NCBI GenBank assembly: GCA_963576725.1
Contig: OY755236.1
Span: forward strand, 69,720,379-69,784,378
DNA: 64,000 nucleotides
Direction of reading: 5' to 3'
Source of the DNA: Azorinus chamasolen
Lineage: Eukaryota > Mollusca > Bivalvia > Cardiida > Solecurtidae
In this document: positions 57,001 through 64,000 of the stretch, piece by piece
How positions within the stretch are numbered: position 1 is the stretch's first letter
Layout of the letters: each line of letters starts with the position of its first letter
The notes under the pieces: model-generated
Told to the model about the DNA's origin: nothing
Seen by the model: only the letters and a program-made list of their open reading frames with translations
Database searches by the model: none
Translations under genes and position numbers: made by a program

Positions 57001-60000
57001 AAAATGTTTTAATTTACTCATGTTATCTAGATCTATGTTACTTGATAGAGATGCTGTTTGATGTCTTTGCAAACAGAGTAGAACTAGACCAAATGGCTCC
57101 TGCAGGAGCTGTCAGATCAGGATAAACAGAGTAGAACTAGACCAAATGGCTCCTGCAGGAGCTGTCAGATCAGGATTTACTCTTGTTTGCATATAGAAGA
57201 TTTGATCTGATACTATTTGTCATGGCCATACATTCACTTTTTATATATAACAGTTGAAGAAAATCAGTTAATTAATATTCATAAAGGATGGAGTATGCTA
57301 TGAATATTCATCAGGTGAGGACTATTCAGCATTGTATGACCTTGGTCCAGAGGGATTGTTTTCAAAATTGGTTAAGTGGAGTTTTTAGCTTGACTGTTTG
57401 AATAATAAAGAGGGCTATTCTATTCACTAGAGTGTTGGAGGTAGATTTTTAGATTAAAGTTTGTCATGAAGAACCTTTTCTGATTGGCTTAAGGTGTATG
57501 CCAAGTTCCATAACTTTGGATTGAATTTATTCCAGTAATTGTTTAGGTTTTTCGTGAAATTTCTTATCTCAGAAATTAAAGTAGGTATTACTATGAAACT
57601 TAAAACACTTGTTTAGCTTGATTTTAATTAGAATATGTCCATCTTAGTTTGCCTGAGCACATAATGTTCAAGGTGAGCTACATGTTTTGTGATATTACTG
57701 TGTCTATTATTGTGCGCCCATTGTCAACATTTTACTAAGAAACTCTAATCAGATGTGATGTCTACTATGTCTATTACTGATCTGGACTTTCCCGATCCCA
57801 TATTGTACTGTCAAATGTATCATCTAATGCTTGGCTTTTAATAAGTGCATGTGTTATGATTTTTATTCCAGAGCTGTTTACCTTCGTATTGTTAGTCCGA
57901 CTCTCGGTACAGGAGTGCAAGTGAAATTTCATGGATATGCCAAATGTAAGTTGTTTGCTGATTTTATATGTGTCTTCTTCAGTTCTAAGATTATTCTCTT
58001 TGATTTATTTCTGAAGACAAGAACAATGTGAACAATTCTCTAGAACTGAGATACCAAGTTTCCTTCTTTCTCATCTCATACAAGTCATGATCCACCATAT
58101 TTTGATATTGTCAATTTCTCTTCCTTTATGAAGCAATGCAAACTCGAGTTAATTGTTTGATAATGAAGCCGGTATATCAATTTTAGTCACATTGAATTCT
58201 TAAAAACTTGTTATCATTTGAAATTGTCCAATGCATGAAATTACAGTGTACTGTTTTATGCTGGGATTATATTGAGGTATTAACCGTATTATGCCTCAAA
58301 TTTTGAAATGGGAGTCATTTACCTTTACCCTTGATTGTCTCAGACTCTGTCCATGTGTACATCAGTCTACATGTATTATTACACTTTTTGTGTCACCTGC
58401 TGGTACCAGGAGCAGGATGACTCTTAGGCATCACTTCTCTGTCATCAGTTCATCCTTTGGTCTGCCCATCATCCTTTTTTAGCTCACCTGAGCCGAAGGC
58501 TCAGGATGAGCTATTGTAACCGTGATCCGTCCGGCATCCGTCCACATTTTCAAACGACATCTCAGAAACTGCTGACCCAATTTTAACCAAATTTTGTCAG
58601 AAGCATCAGTGGCTAGGGGGAACGAAATTTTGTTCACATTATGACCCCTGGGCCGAAAATGGCTCCGCCCAAGGGCTTATTAGTTTTTCATAGGAAAATC
58701 TTTAAAAATCTTCTTCTCTGAAACTGTAAGGCCTAGACCTTTGATATTTGGTATGTAGCATGATCTAATGGTCCTCTACAAAGATTGTTCAAATTATGAC
58801 CCTTGGGCCAAAAATGAAGGGCTTATCAGTTTTTACTAGGAAAATCTTTAAAAATCTTCTCAGAAACTATAGGGCCTAGACCTTTGATATTTGGTATGTA
58901 GCATGATCTAATGGTCCTCTTCAAAGGTTGTTTAAATTATGACACCCAGGCCAAAAATGGCCCACCCAAGGGCTGATCAGTTTTTCATAGGAAAATCTTT
59001 AAAAATCTTCTTCTCTGAAACTGTAAGGCCTAGACCTTTGATGTTTGGTATGTAGCATGAACTTATGGTCCTCTACAAAGATTGTTCAAATTATGACCCC
59101 CAGACTAAAAATGGCCCCGCCCAAGGGCGTATCAGTTTTTCGTAGGAAAATCTTTAAAAATCTTCTGAAACTGTAAGGCCTAGACATTTGATGTTTGGTA
59201 TGTAACATGATCCAATGGTCCTCTACAAATATATAGCTTTGGCTTGTGGTCCTCTGCCAAGAATAATCAACTTACGATCCTGACCTCTGGGCGAAACTTG
59301 GACCTGCCTTGGGGCCTATCAGTTTTTCATGGGAAAAATATAAAATATTATTTGTCTCTGAAACCAGAAGACTTAGATCTTTAATTAATGGCATTTTGCT
59401 TTGCCTTGTGGTTCTCTACCAAGGTTGTAGAAATGATGACTTCTGGGTCAAAATGGCCCCACCCTGGGGTTCATCTCAGGTGAGCGCTTCAGGGCCTCAT
59501 GTCCCTCTTGTTTTAGTTCACCTGAGTATACTCAGGTGAGCTTTTGTGATCGCCCATTGTCCACCATCCGGCCATCCATTAACAATTGCTTTAACCCTTT
59601 CCTCCATAATAGTCACTTCTTGAAACCATTGTGATAAAAAGAGCTCTTGCTCCATATGGGCTAAACTTCAATAATATGTCTGTATAGAAAATTTTCAAAA
59701 TCTTCTTATCTAAAGTTAACAGTTCAATTTAAATGGCATTTGGTAGGAAATTTGTTGGTGAAAATATATAAAAATTACTAAAAACAAGATGTTATTGGAA
59801 AAAAACATTGTTGCCAGGGTGGGGCTAATTTCCTTATATGAGTATAGCGAATACTTTAAAAATCTTCTCCAAAACTGATGGTCCAATTTGAATGATATTT
59901 GGTAGGAATAGTCTTGGTAACCATATTTAGAATTAATTATGACTATCTTGTATAATTTGAGCAAATTGAATAATCTTCAGTTGAAAAAATTAAAACAACT

Positions 60001-60462
60001 ATGACCCTATTATCTGAAGATGACTATGACTGGTTAATCCCTGTCTGGTGCAGCATTTTGAAGGTGAGCAATATAAGGCCATTATGGCCCTCTTGTTATC
60101 ATCATGCTGTTTTCATCACACTTTTACTTCAGAAGTTGACACATGTGTTCCTTTGAACACTCTTGATTGTGTTGTGCATTTCTCCAAATATATTTGACCT
60201 AAAGATTGTTGATTATTGCGTTAAGATGTGCACCTTGGTCCAATGGTTATGATATTAGCTGAGTGTGTTATAGTTCTTGTCATAGGCATACTATTGCTGC
60301 ACAGCCAACCTGAGCGGGTTATCAATGTCCTATGGACACATTTCTAAATCTGAATTGGTTTGCTTGCAGTTGATTACATGTACAAAGCAAAGGACCCGGT
60401 TGGCTACCAGGAACGAAAGGACTGCATCAACTATCCATTTGAGAAAATCTTCCATGCAGAAG
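54016..60462 (+). CDS. Arrestin N-terminal-like domain protein, first three exons (partial)
   Basis: Coding exons are 54016-54080, 57872-57945 and 60370-60462, with GT/AG borders and matching phases (GG|A, T|TT). The product begins MTNEIEVRTNKGEYSPGEHICG, continues GAVYLRIVSPTLGTGVQVKF and HGYAKFDYMYKAKDPVGYQE, and ends INYPFEKIFHAE in this window. The order 'Y-x-P-G-E-x-x-x-G, hydrophobic strand, G-V-x-V-x-F-x-G-x-A' is the beta-sandwich start of the arrestin N domain, as in alpha-arrestin/ARRDC proteins, which are membrane-associated adaptors for ubiquitin ligases and receptor trafficking. The later exons, including any PPxY motifs, lie outside the window or were not found. The exon 3 donor (GAAG|GTTTGA) is weak, and reading through it stops after 15 further codons. 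A VPS26-like relative is a less likely alternative. Confidence 0.75.
54190..55284. other. Intron sequence with an old TE fragment
   Basis: 54725-54860 (GGGCTCAACATTAACC, then two GGTCCGGTC motifs) looks like an old dispersed repeat. 55255-55325 has opposed motifs GGTCGTTTAGGTCC and CCAAAACGACC. No coding was seen. Confidence 0.45.
55330..55500 (-). pseudogene. LINE reverse-transcriptase C-terminal fragment
   Basis: Within a frame spanning 55285-55584 on the minus strand, GCITQILHTLKLSTLQERRT and YNRLVMLHKIAGGMVQ match the 'L-x-S-L-x-x-R-R...M-x-x-K-I' segment after the RT thumb of CR1/Jockey-type LINEs. Both ends are lost. Confidence 0.6.
55930..56830 (-). pseudogene. 5'-truncated CR1/Jockey-like LINE: RT thumb, C-terminus and 3' UTR
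   Basis: Minus strand from about 56830: VIHITSKSNPIQ, LESVSSSKYLDITINMQIKW, HISNIRTMAIKTLGFIQRNL, SMVRPTLEYIYASSAWDPYQ and LEGLQKKAASYVMGDF. After a frameshift near 56390 come LRRTSRLIMFYKFVHNLIDI, KTRGALMYHKPEK and FSFFPRTIGDWNPS. The stop is at about 56120, followed by ~190 bp of 3' UTR. Breaks near 56390 and 56815 make it inactive. It sits antisense in intron 1 of the arrestin-like gene. Confidence 0.85.
57040..57315 (+). mobile_element. TTAA-type hairpin MITE with a 53-bp internal tandem duplication
   Basis: AAACAGAGTAGAACTAGACC through GCTCCTGCAGGAGCTGTCAG and ATCAGGAT occurs twice in direct succession (57071-57123 and 57124-57176), exact as far as I can see. The tail is type 2 and the ends are eroded. 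Confidence 0.8.
58480..59516 (+). repeat. 'GCTCACCTGAGCC' repeat with ~180-bp internal tandem units
   Basis: It starts TTTTAGCTCACCTGAGCC (with GGCTCAGGATGAGC just inside) and has four to five units containing TTTTTCATAGGAAAATCTTT, GAAACTGTAAGGCCTAGACC and TTTGGTATGTAGCATGATCT. It ends AGGTGAGCGCTTCAGGGCC then TCATGTCCCTCTTGTTTT. It lies in intron 2 of the arrestin-like gene. Confidence 0.8.
59517..60102 (+). repeat. Second 'TCACCTGAG' repeat, interrupted by a TTAA MITE fragment
   Basis: It opens AGTTCACCTGAGTATACTCA immediately after the previous repeat's CTTGTTTT and closes AGGTGAGCAATATAAGGCC with ATTATGGCCCTCTTGTTA. 59591-59650 is a fragment of the TTAACCCTTTCCTCCAT and CTTGAAACCATTGTGATAAA family inserted inside. 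Confidence 0.75.
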
Positions 60463-60505
60463 GTTTGAAACTATATGTGTACAATCAAGCCTTTAGAAAA
60501 TTTCT

Positions 60506-60756
60506 TTAACCCTTTACTCCGTAAGTACGCTTTTCTACGCCTTTACAATCAGAAAAGACCCAGATCACATAGCTCCTGTAGAAGTCGTCTGATCAGGGTC
60601 TGCTGTGTTTGCTTTAGATATTATATAGATATGAATCTACAGTTTCTACCATAGCCAACAATTCCTATGATCGCATGTGCCATTACAACAATTAATTTAT
60701 TTAATATTCGTGATGTCATTATTCCTTACATGAATATTCATGGAGTAAAGGCTTAA
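60506..60756 (+). mobile_element. TTAA hairpin MITE, type 2, 44 bp after arrestin exon 3
   Basis: TTAACCCTTTACTCCGTAAG on the left, AGAAAAGACCCAGATCACAT with a diverged palindrome, and TTCATGGAGTAAAGGCTTAA on the right. Confidence 0.88.
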
Positions 60757-60871
60757 GAAATATGCTTATTGCGCAGCTAAGACCAGCTATCTAGTCAGGG
60801 ATGTAAAGCCTATTAGAGTTTGCATCATTTATCAGTGATGATACTTATATATTGTACATGTGTATTGTAAT

Positions 60872-61320
60872 ATAGTAACACCCCTCTAAACTGGACATTA
60901 AAATAGTATCAGTGCTGGTCTGTAAGACAGATGGCAGCTCAATACAGGTTGAAATTCATGCAGAAAGCTCCCAAAGGAGCTTTCTGCAAGACTTTCACCT
61001 TGGACTAAGCGATCACCTGCCTTAACCCTGTCCCTCATATAAGCATGTTTTCATGCATCTGCAAACAGAGTAGACCCAGATCAGACGGCTCCTATAGGAG
61101 CCGTCTGATCTGGGTCTGCTCTGTTTGTAAAGAAATCGATCTATCGATTTCTTTACATTCTTAAATGGCTACAACATTCCACCTTCCATATTTCATTATA
61201 ACTATTTTGTCCATGAATATTCAGTAGGTATTGAAATTTGGAATAAACATAGAACAGGGAAAGGGTTAAAAAAAATTAATTGTTCTTTATTAAAATTCTG
61301 GTTTAGAGGGGTGTTACTAT
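60872..61320. mobile_element. pogo-group MITE split by a TTAA MITE
   Basis: 23-bp inverted ends: ATAGTAACACCCCTCTAAAC at 60872 and GTTTAGAGGGGTGTTACTAT at 61301. The hairpin core is AGAAAGCTCCCAAAGGAGCT. 61022-61269 is a later insertion. Confidence 0.85.
61022..61269 (+). mobile_element. TTAA hairpin MITE, type 1, near-intact, nested
   Basis: TTAA on both sides (61022-61025, 61266-61269), CCCTGTCCCTCATATAAGC start, perfect palindrome AGACGGCTCCTATAGGAGCC, and end AGAACAGGGAAAGGG. Removing it restores CTGCCTTAAAAAAAATTAA in the host element. Confidence 0.95.
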
Positions 61321-61373
61321 ATTATGATTTTTCTAACTGTGCTGATCTAACTAGTCTGTATCTACACTGCTTC

Positions 61374-61623
61374 TTAACTCTTTCCCTCATATAAATGTGT
61401 TTTCACGCATCTGCAAACAGAGTAGACCCAGATCAGACGGCTCCTAGAGGAGCCGTCTGATCAGGGTCTGCTCTGTTTGCTAATAGAATTTGATAGATCT
61501 GTTCCTTTGCTTTCTAAAATGATTACAATGTTCCACCTTCCATATTTCTTTATAACTATTTTGTCCATGAATATTCAGTAGGTGTTGAAATTTGGTCTAA
61601 ATATAGAACAGGGAAAGGGTTAA
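61374..61623 (+). mobile_element. TTAA hairpin MITE, type 1, near-intact
   Basis: TTAACTCTTTCCCTCATATA start, palindrome AGACGGCTCCTAGAGGAGCC, AGAACAGGGAAAGGGTTAA end. Confidence 0.93.
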
Positions 61624-61720
61624 GACACATTTTCTTATAGCCTGGCTTGTTCGTTCTTTTATTATTTTAAAATTCAATATACTTAGTTCATTTATCAAAG
61701 CAAATACAGAATATTGAAAG

Positions 61721-61948
61721 TTTAACCATTTTCTCCTTAAATACACCATTGCAAACAGAGTAGACCCAATTCAGACAGCTTTTGAAGGAGCCATCTGATC
61801 AGGGTCTGCTCTGTTTGCATATACAATTATAATAGATCTGACTACAGTTTCTACTAATACCAAACAATCCTGTGTACATATGCCATAATAAAGATTCAGC
61901 TAATAATTATATATTCATAATGTCATTACTTACATGAATATACAACAG
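61721..61948 (+). mobile_element. TTAA hairpin MITE, type 2, eroded ends
   Basis: TTTAACCATTTTCTCCTTAA, CAAACAGAGTAGACCCAATT with its inverse, and tail TTCATAATGTCATTACTTAC. Confidence 0.8.
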
Positions 61949-62205
61949 AGTTGTTTGTTTTGTCTTTAAACTTCTTTGGTATAGTTTAACATCTAGGTCT
62001 GACGGGTCACGGGTTCGTCAAGTCCATTTATAAGCGACATCAGCATATCGGATATCCACGTGTCATTTCTTAAAAGAAAATGCTTAGTTATAGGTACAGG
62101 TAAACCACGCTATATTGAGACTTGTTGTTATTTTGTTGTTTACATAACAACACAAAAGTACAGGGCCAGACAACACACTTTAGTTACTCGCCACATATTA
62201 TGTAC

Positions 62206-62276
62206 TGGGCTTTGGTCTAATGGATATGTACCTAGTCTTGCAAACAGGGGGTCGTTGGTTCGAATCTCAAGCTATG
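62206..62276 (+). tRNA. tRNA-like sequence (pseudo-tRNA or SINE), pair 1
   Basis: A box TTTGGTCTAATGGATATG and B box GTTGGTTCGAATCTCA at tRNA-like spacing. T-stem pairing is imperfect, so a working tRNA is unlikely. The related sequence at 62455-62524 is in reverse orientation. Confidence 0.45.
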
Positions 62277-62454
62277 CAGATTTCGGGTTGTTTTTTTAAA
62301 AAAAACAAAAACGGATTTGCTATTTGTAATTTTCTTTTTAATTTTTATTCTTTTTCAATTATATGTTAATATTTTGTTAATAATTATCATATGATATTAT
62401 TAATATTTATTGTTGTTTTGTACGGACAGTATTTTAATGAAAAAAATATTAGTC

Positions 62455-62524
62455 ACTGGTAAGAATCGAACTCAAGACCGCCACATGCAAGTCCAGATAC
62501 ATATCCATTGCACCAAGACAAGCT
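62455..62524 (-). tRNA. tRNA-like sequence, pair 1, inverted partner
   Basis: On the minus strand, CTTGGTGCAATGGATATGTA, GGACTTGCATG and TTGAGTTCGATTCTTACCAG. It shares GGATATGTA and CTTGCA with the copy at 62206. Confidence 0.45.
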
Positions 62525-62620
62525 GTAGTCGCTTCGTTTTGTTTACATTAGAGTAGGTCATGTTTTGTTCCAAAATAAGTTGGTCTATCTGTACAAACAA
62601 TAAGTGGAGTTGTTATCGGA

Positions 62621-62710
62621 AACATAGCGTAGTGGATAAGTCGTAGGGCCATAAGGAAGTATATGATCGGGCACATTTTATTAAGCGTGGGTTCGAGTCT
62701 CGCATCAACC
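62621..62710 (+). tRNA. tRNA-like sequence, pair 2
   Basis: AGCGTAGTGGATAAGTCGTA (A box region) and TATTAAGCGTGGGTTCGAGT plus CTCGC (B box region), with a long central segment. Not a canonical cloverleaf. Confidence 0.45.
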
Positions 62711-62849
62711 TAATACATTTGTTTTTGATAAAAAGATATTAGGATTCTATAATTACTTAGTATTATATTTTGATTGATTTTTAGGCTTTTATTTCTAATT
62801 TCATTTCAACCAGTACAAATGTATATATTTTCATTGTTATATATCTACC

Positions 62850-63060
62850 ATGAAAAATCTCTAAACCGGACAACCCAAAAAATAAGTCATTGTTGGTCTT
62901 TAAGGCAGGGGGCAGCTTAATTTAGGAAAAGGGCAATGCAGAAAGCTCTGTTAAGAACAGTTTGATTTATTTTGTTCTGTATTAAGCCACCATCTGTCTA
63001 AAAAGCTCACTTTCGTCCTTACTTACTAATCTGTTCATAGGCATTTTACTGCAATTCATT
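62850..63060. mobile_element. Diverged pogo-group MITE
   Basis: GGGGGCAGCTTAATTTAGGA, AATGCAGAAAGCTCTGTTAA and GTATTAAGCCACCATCTGTC give the family's hairpin layout. The terminal repeats are eroded. Confidence 0.55.
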
Positions 63061-63077
63061 TCAATAAAATTTAATTG

Positions 63078-63240
63078 TCTCCCTCACTGGCAGTGTCCGT
63101 CTCGGATTCGTCAACTTCATTATATATCATCAGTGTCCGAAGTCAGGTCTGAAGTGTTCAATGATTTCATCTATAGTAATGTTTGGTGCCCAATATGTCC
63201 AATCAAATGTCCTCAATGCGCGTAGTACATTGACGAACAT
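63078..63240 (-). pseudogene. Short degenerate coding remnant with acidic tail
   Basis: On the minus strand, FDWTYWAPNITIDEIIEHFR precedes a frameshift to YNEVDESETDTASEGDN and a stop. This reads like the last exon of a transposon or cellular protein, but I do not recognise the family. It may be chance. Confidence 0.25.
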
Positions 63241-63320
63241 GTGTATAAATGGTCAGTATGGTTATACAGTAAGAACTAAATTATGCATTACTATTCATTC
63301 AAGATTGAAAAAAAGTTTTA

Positions 63321-63413
63321 AGGTCGACGCGGGATTCGAACCGACGCTTAATAAAAATACTACTCTCGCAATGCCTTCTGCATACCCAGAGTTTACCTAC
63401 TGCACTAAACTGC
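63321..63413 (-). tRNA. tRNA-like sequence, pair 2, inverted partner
   Basis: On the minus strand, TTTAGTGCAGTAGGTAAACT and TATTAAGCGTCGGTTCGAAT plus CCCGCGTCGACC. It shares TTTATTAAGCGT with 62621-62710. Confidence 0.45.
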
Positions 63414-63617
63414 TGACAACAATTCTGCCTTTATTTTTATCTAATATACTAAACTCGACTGTTTAAAAAATGGTCCAAGAACATGCAGAATGCTGCTCTC
63501 CCTAAAAATAGACTCGGCTGACCTTTGACACGTCATACCTAGTTGTTTGACTATAACATAGCATAGGGTCTTGTTTTTGGATAGATTTATGAATGGCAGA
63601 TGTAAAATATGAACATG

Positions 63618-63867
63618 TTAACCCTTTCCCTGTTCAATATTTAGTCCGAAATTCAATACCTACTGAATATTCATGGACAACATAATTATAATGAAATATG
63701 GAAAGTGGAACATTGTAGCCATTTTAGGAAGTAAAAAAACAGATCTATCATATTCTATTGGCAAACAGAGTAGACCCTGATCAGACAGCTCCTCTAGAAG
63801 CCATCTGATCTGGGTCTACTCTGTTTGCAAATGCGTGAAAACACGTTTATACGAGGGAAAGGGTTAA
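63618..63867 (-). mobile_element. TTAA hairpin MITE, type 1, near-intact
   Basis: TTAA at both ends (63618-63621, 63864-63867), CCCTTTCCCTGTTCAATATT on the left and TATACGAGGGAAAGGG on the right. The palindrome is CAGCTCCTCTAGAAGCCATC. Confidence 0.93.
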
Positions 63868-64000
63868 ACCATTTGCCTAATGAAAAATTATGCAAGAATC
63901 TGTTAGAAATTTAGAATCAGTCCATCAGAAAGAAAATTAATAGCTTCAAAAATGTTGCAGACGACAATTAAACAGAAGACAAAGTTACTTTGCATACAAC

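Noticed and set aside
57831..58031. Independent 66-codon gene
   Set aside because: It is exon 2 of the arrestin-like gene read into both introns.

Overview
The window is 64 kb of AT-rich nuclear DNA from an animal, most likely a bivalve mollusc. The animal assignment rests on two intron-containing genes with matching splice phases. The bivalve assignment is an inference from the repeat families: hairpin MITEs with TTAA ends, 'GCTCACCTGAG' repeats and CR1/Jockey-like LINE tails of the kind I associate with clam genomes. Most of the sequence is transposon-derived and no bacterial-style gene organisation is present.

Host genes, both on the + strand. (1) A PDAP1/HASPP28 (28 kDa heat- and acid-stable phosphoprotein) orthologue has six exons between 30275 and 42803, encodes 171 residues, and all splice phases agree. 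(2) The 5' part of a gene for an arrestin N-terminal-like domain protein has exons at 54016-54080, 57872-57945 and 60370-60462. Its remaining exons were not found in the window.

Mobile coding elements. The largest open frame (15126-18031) is a Penelope-like retroelement carrying an OTU cysteine-protease-like domain, a reverse transcriptase and a C-terminal GIY-YIG endonuclease in one frame. Its 5' end is lost in a 200-base N gap, so an apparent GTG start at 15179 is an artefact. Degraded non-LTR retrotransposon pieces lie at 11205-12246, 18800-19870, 20193-20705, 25323-26049 (with target-site duplication), 55330-55500 and 55930-56830.

Non-coding layout. 0-14 kb holds tandem repeats, a degenerate SGNH-like remnant, one copy (2296-3435) of a ~1.1 kb hairpin-ended transposon, a tRNA-like sequence and many MITEs. 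14.7-15.1 kb is a short tandem repeat running into the gap. 20.9-22.0 kb is an element whose ends are built of iterated TTTCGC motifs. 25.1-27.7 kb is an inverted dimer of the 2.3 kb transposon, split by a LINE. 29.5-30.0 kb is a third, truncated copy sitting just upstream of PDAP1. PDAP1 intron 1 is almost entirely nested fold-back elements. 49.2-53.6 kb is a ~178-bp satellite array that reverses orientation at about 52.49 kb. 58.5-60.1 kb holds 'GCTCACCTGAG' repeats inside an arrestin-gene intron. 62.2-63.4 kb carries four tRNA-like sequences as two inverted pairs.

The commonest repeat is a ~250-bp MITE with TTAA at both ends, CCCTTTCCCT termini and a ~65-bp near-perfect palindrome, present about thirty times including fragments.
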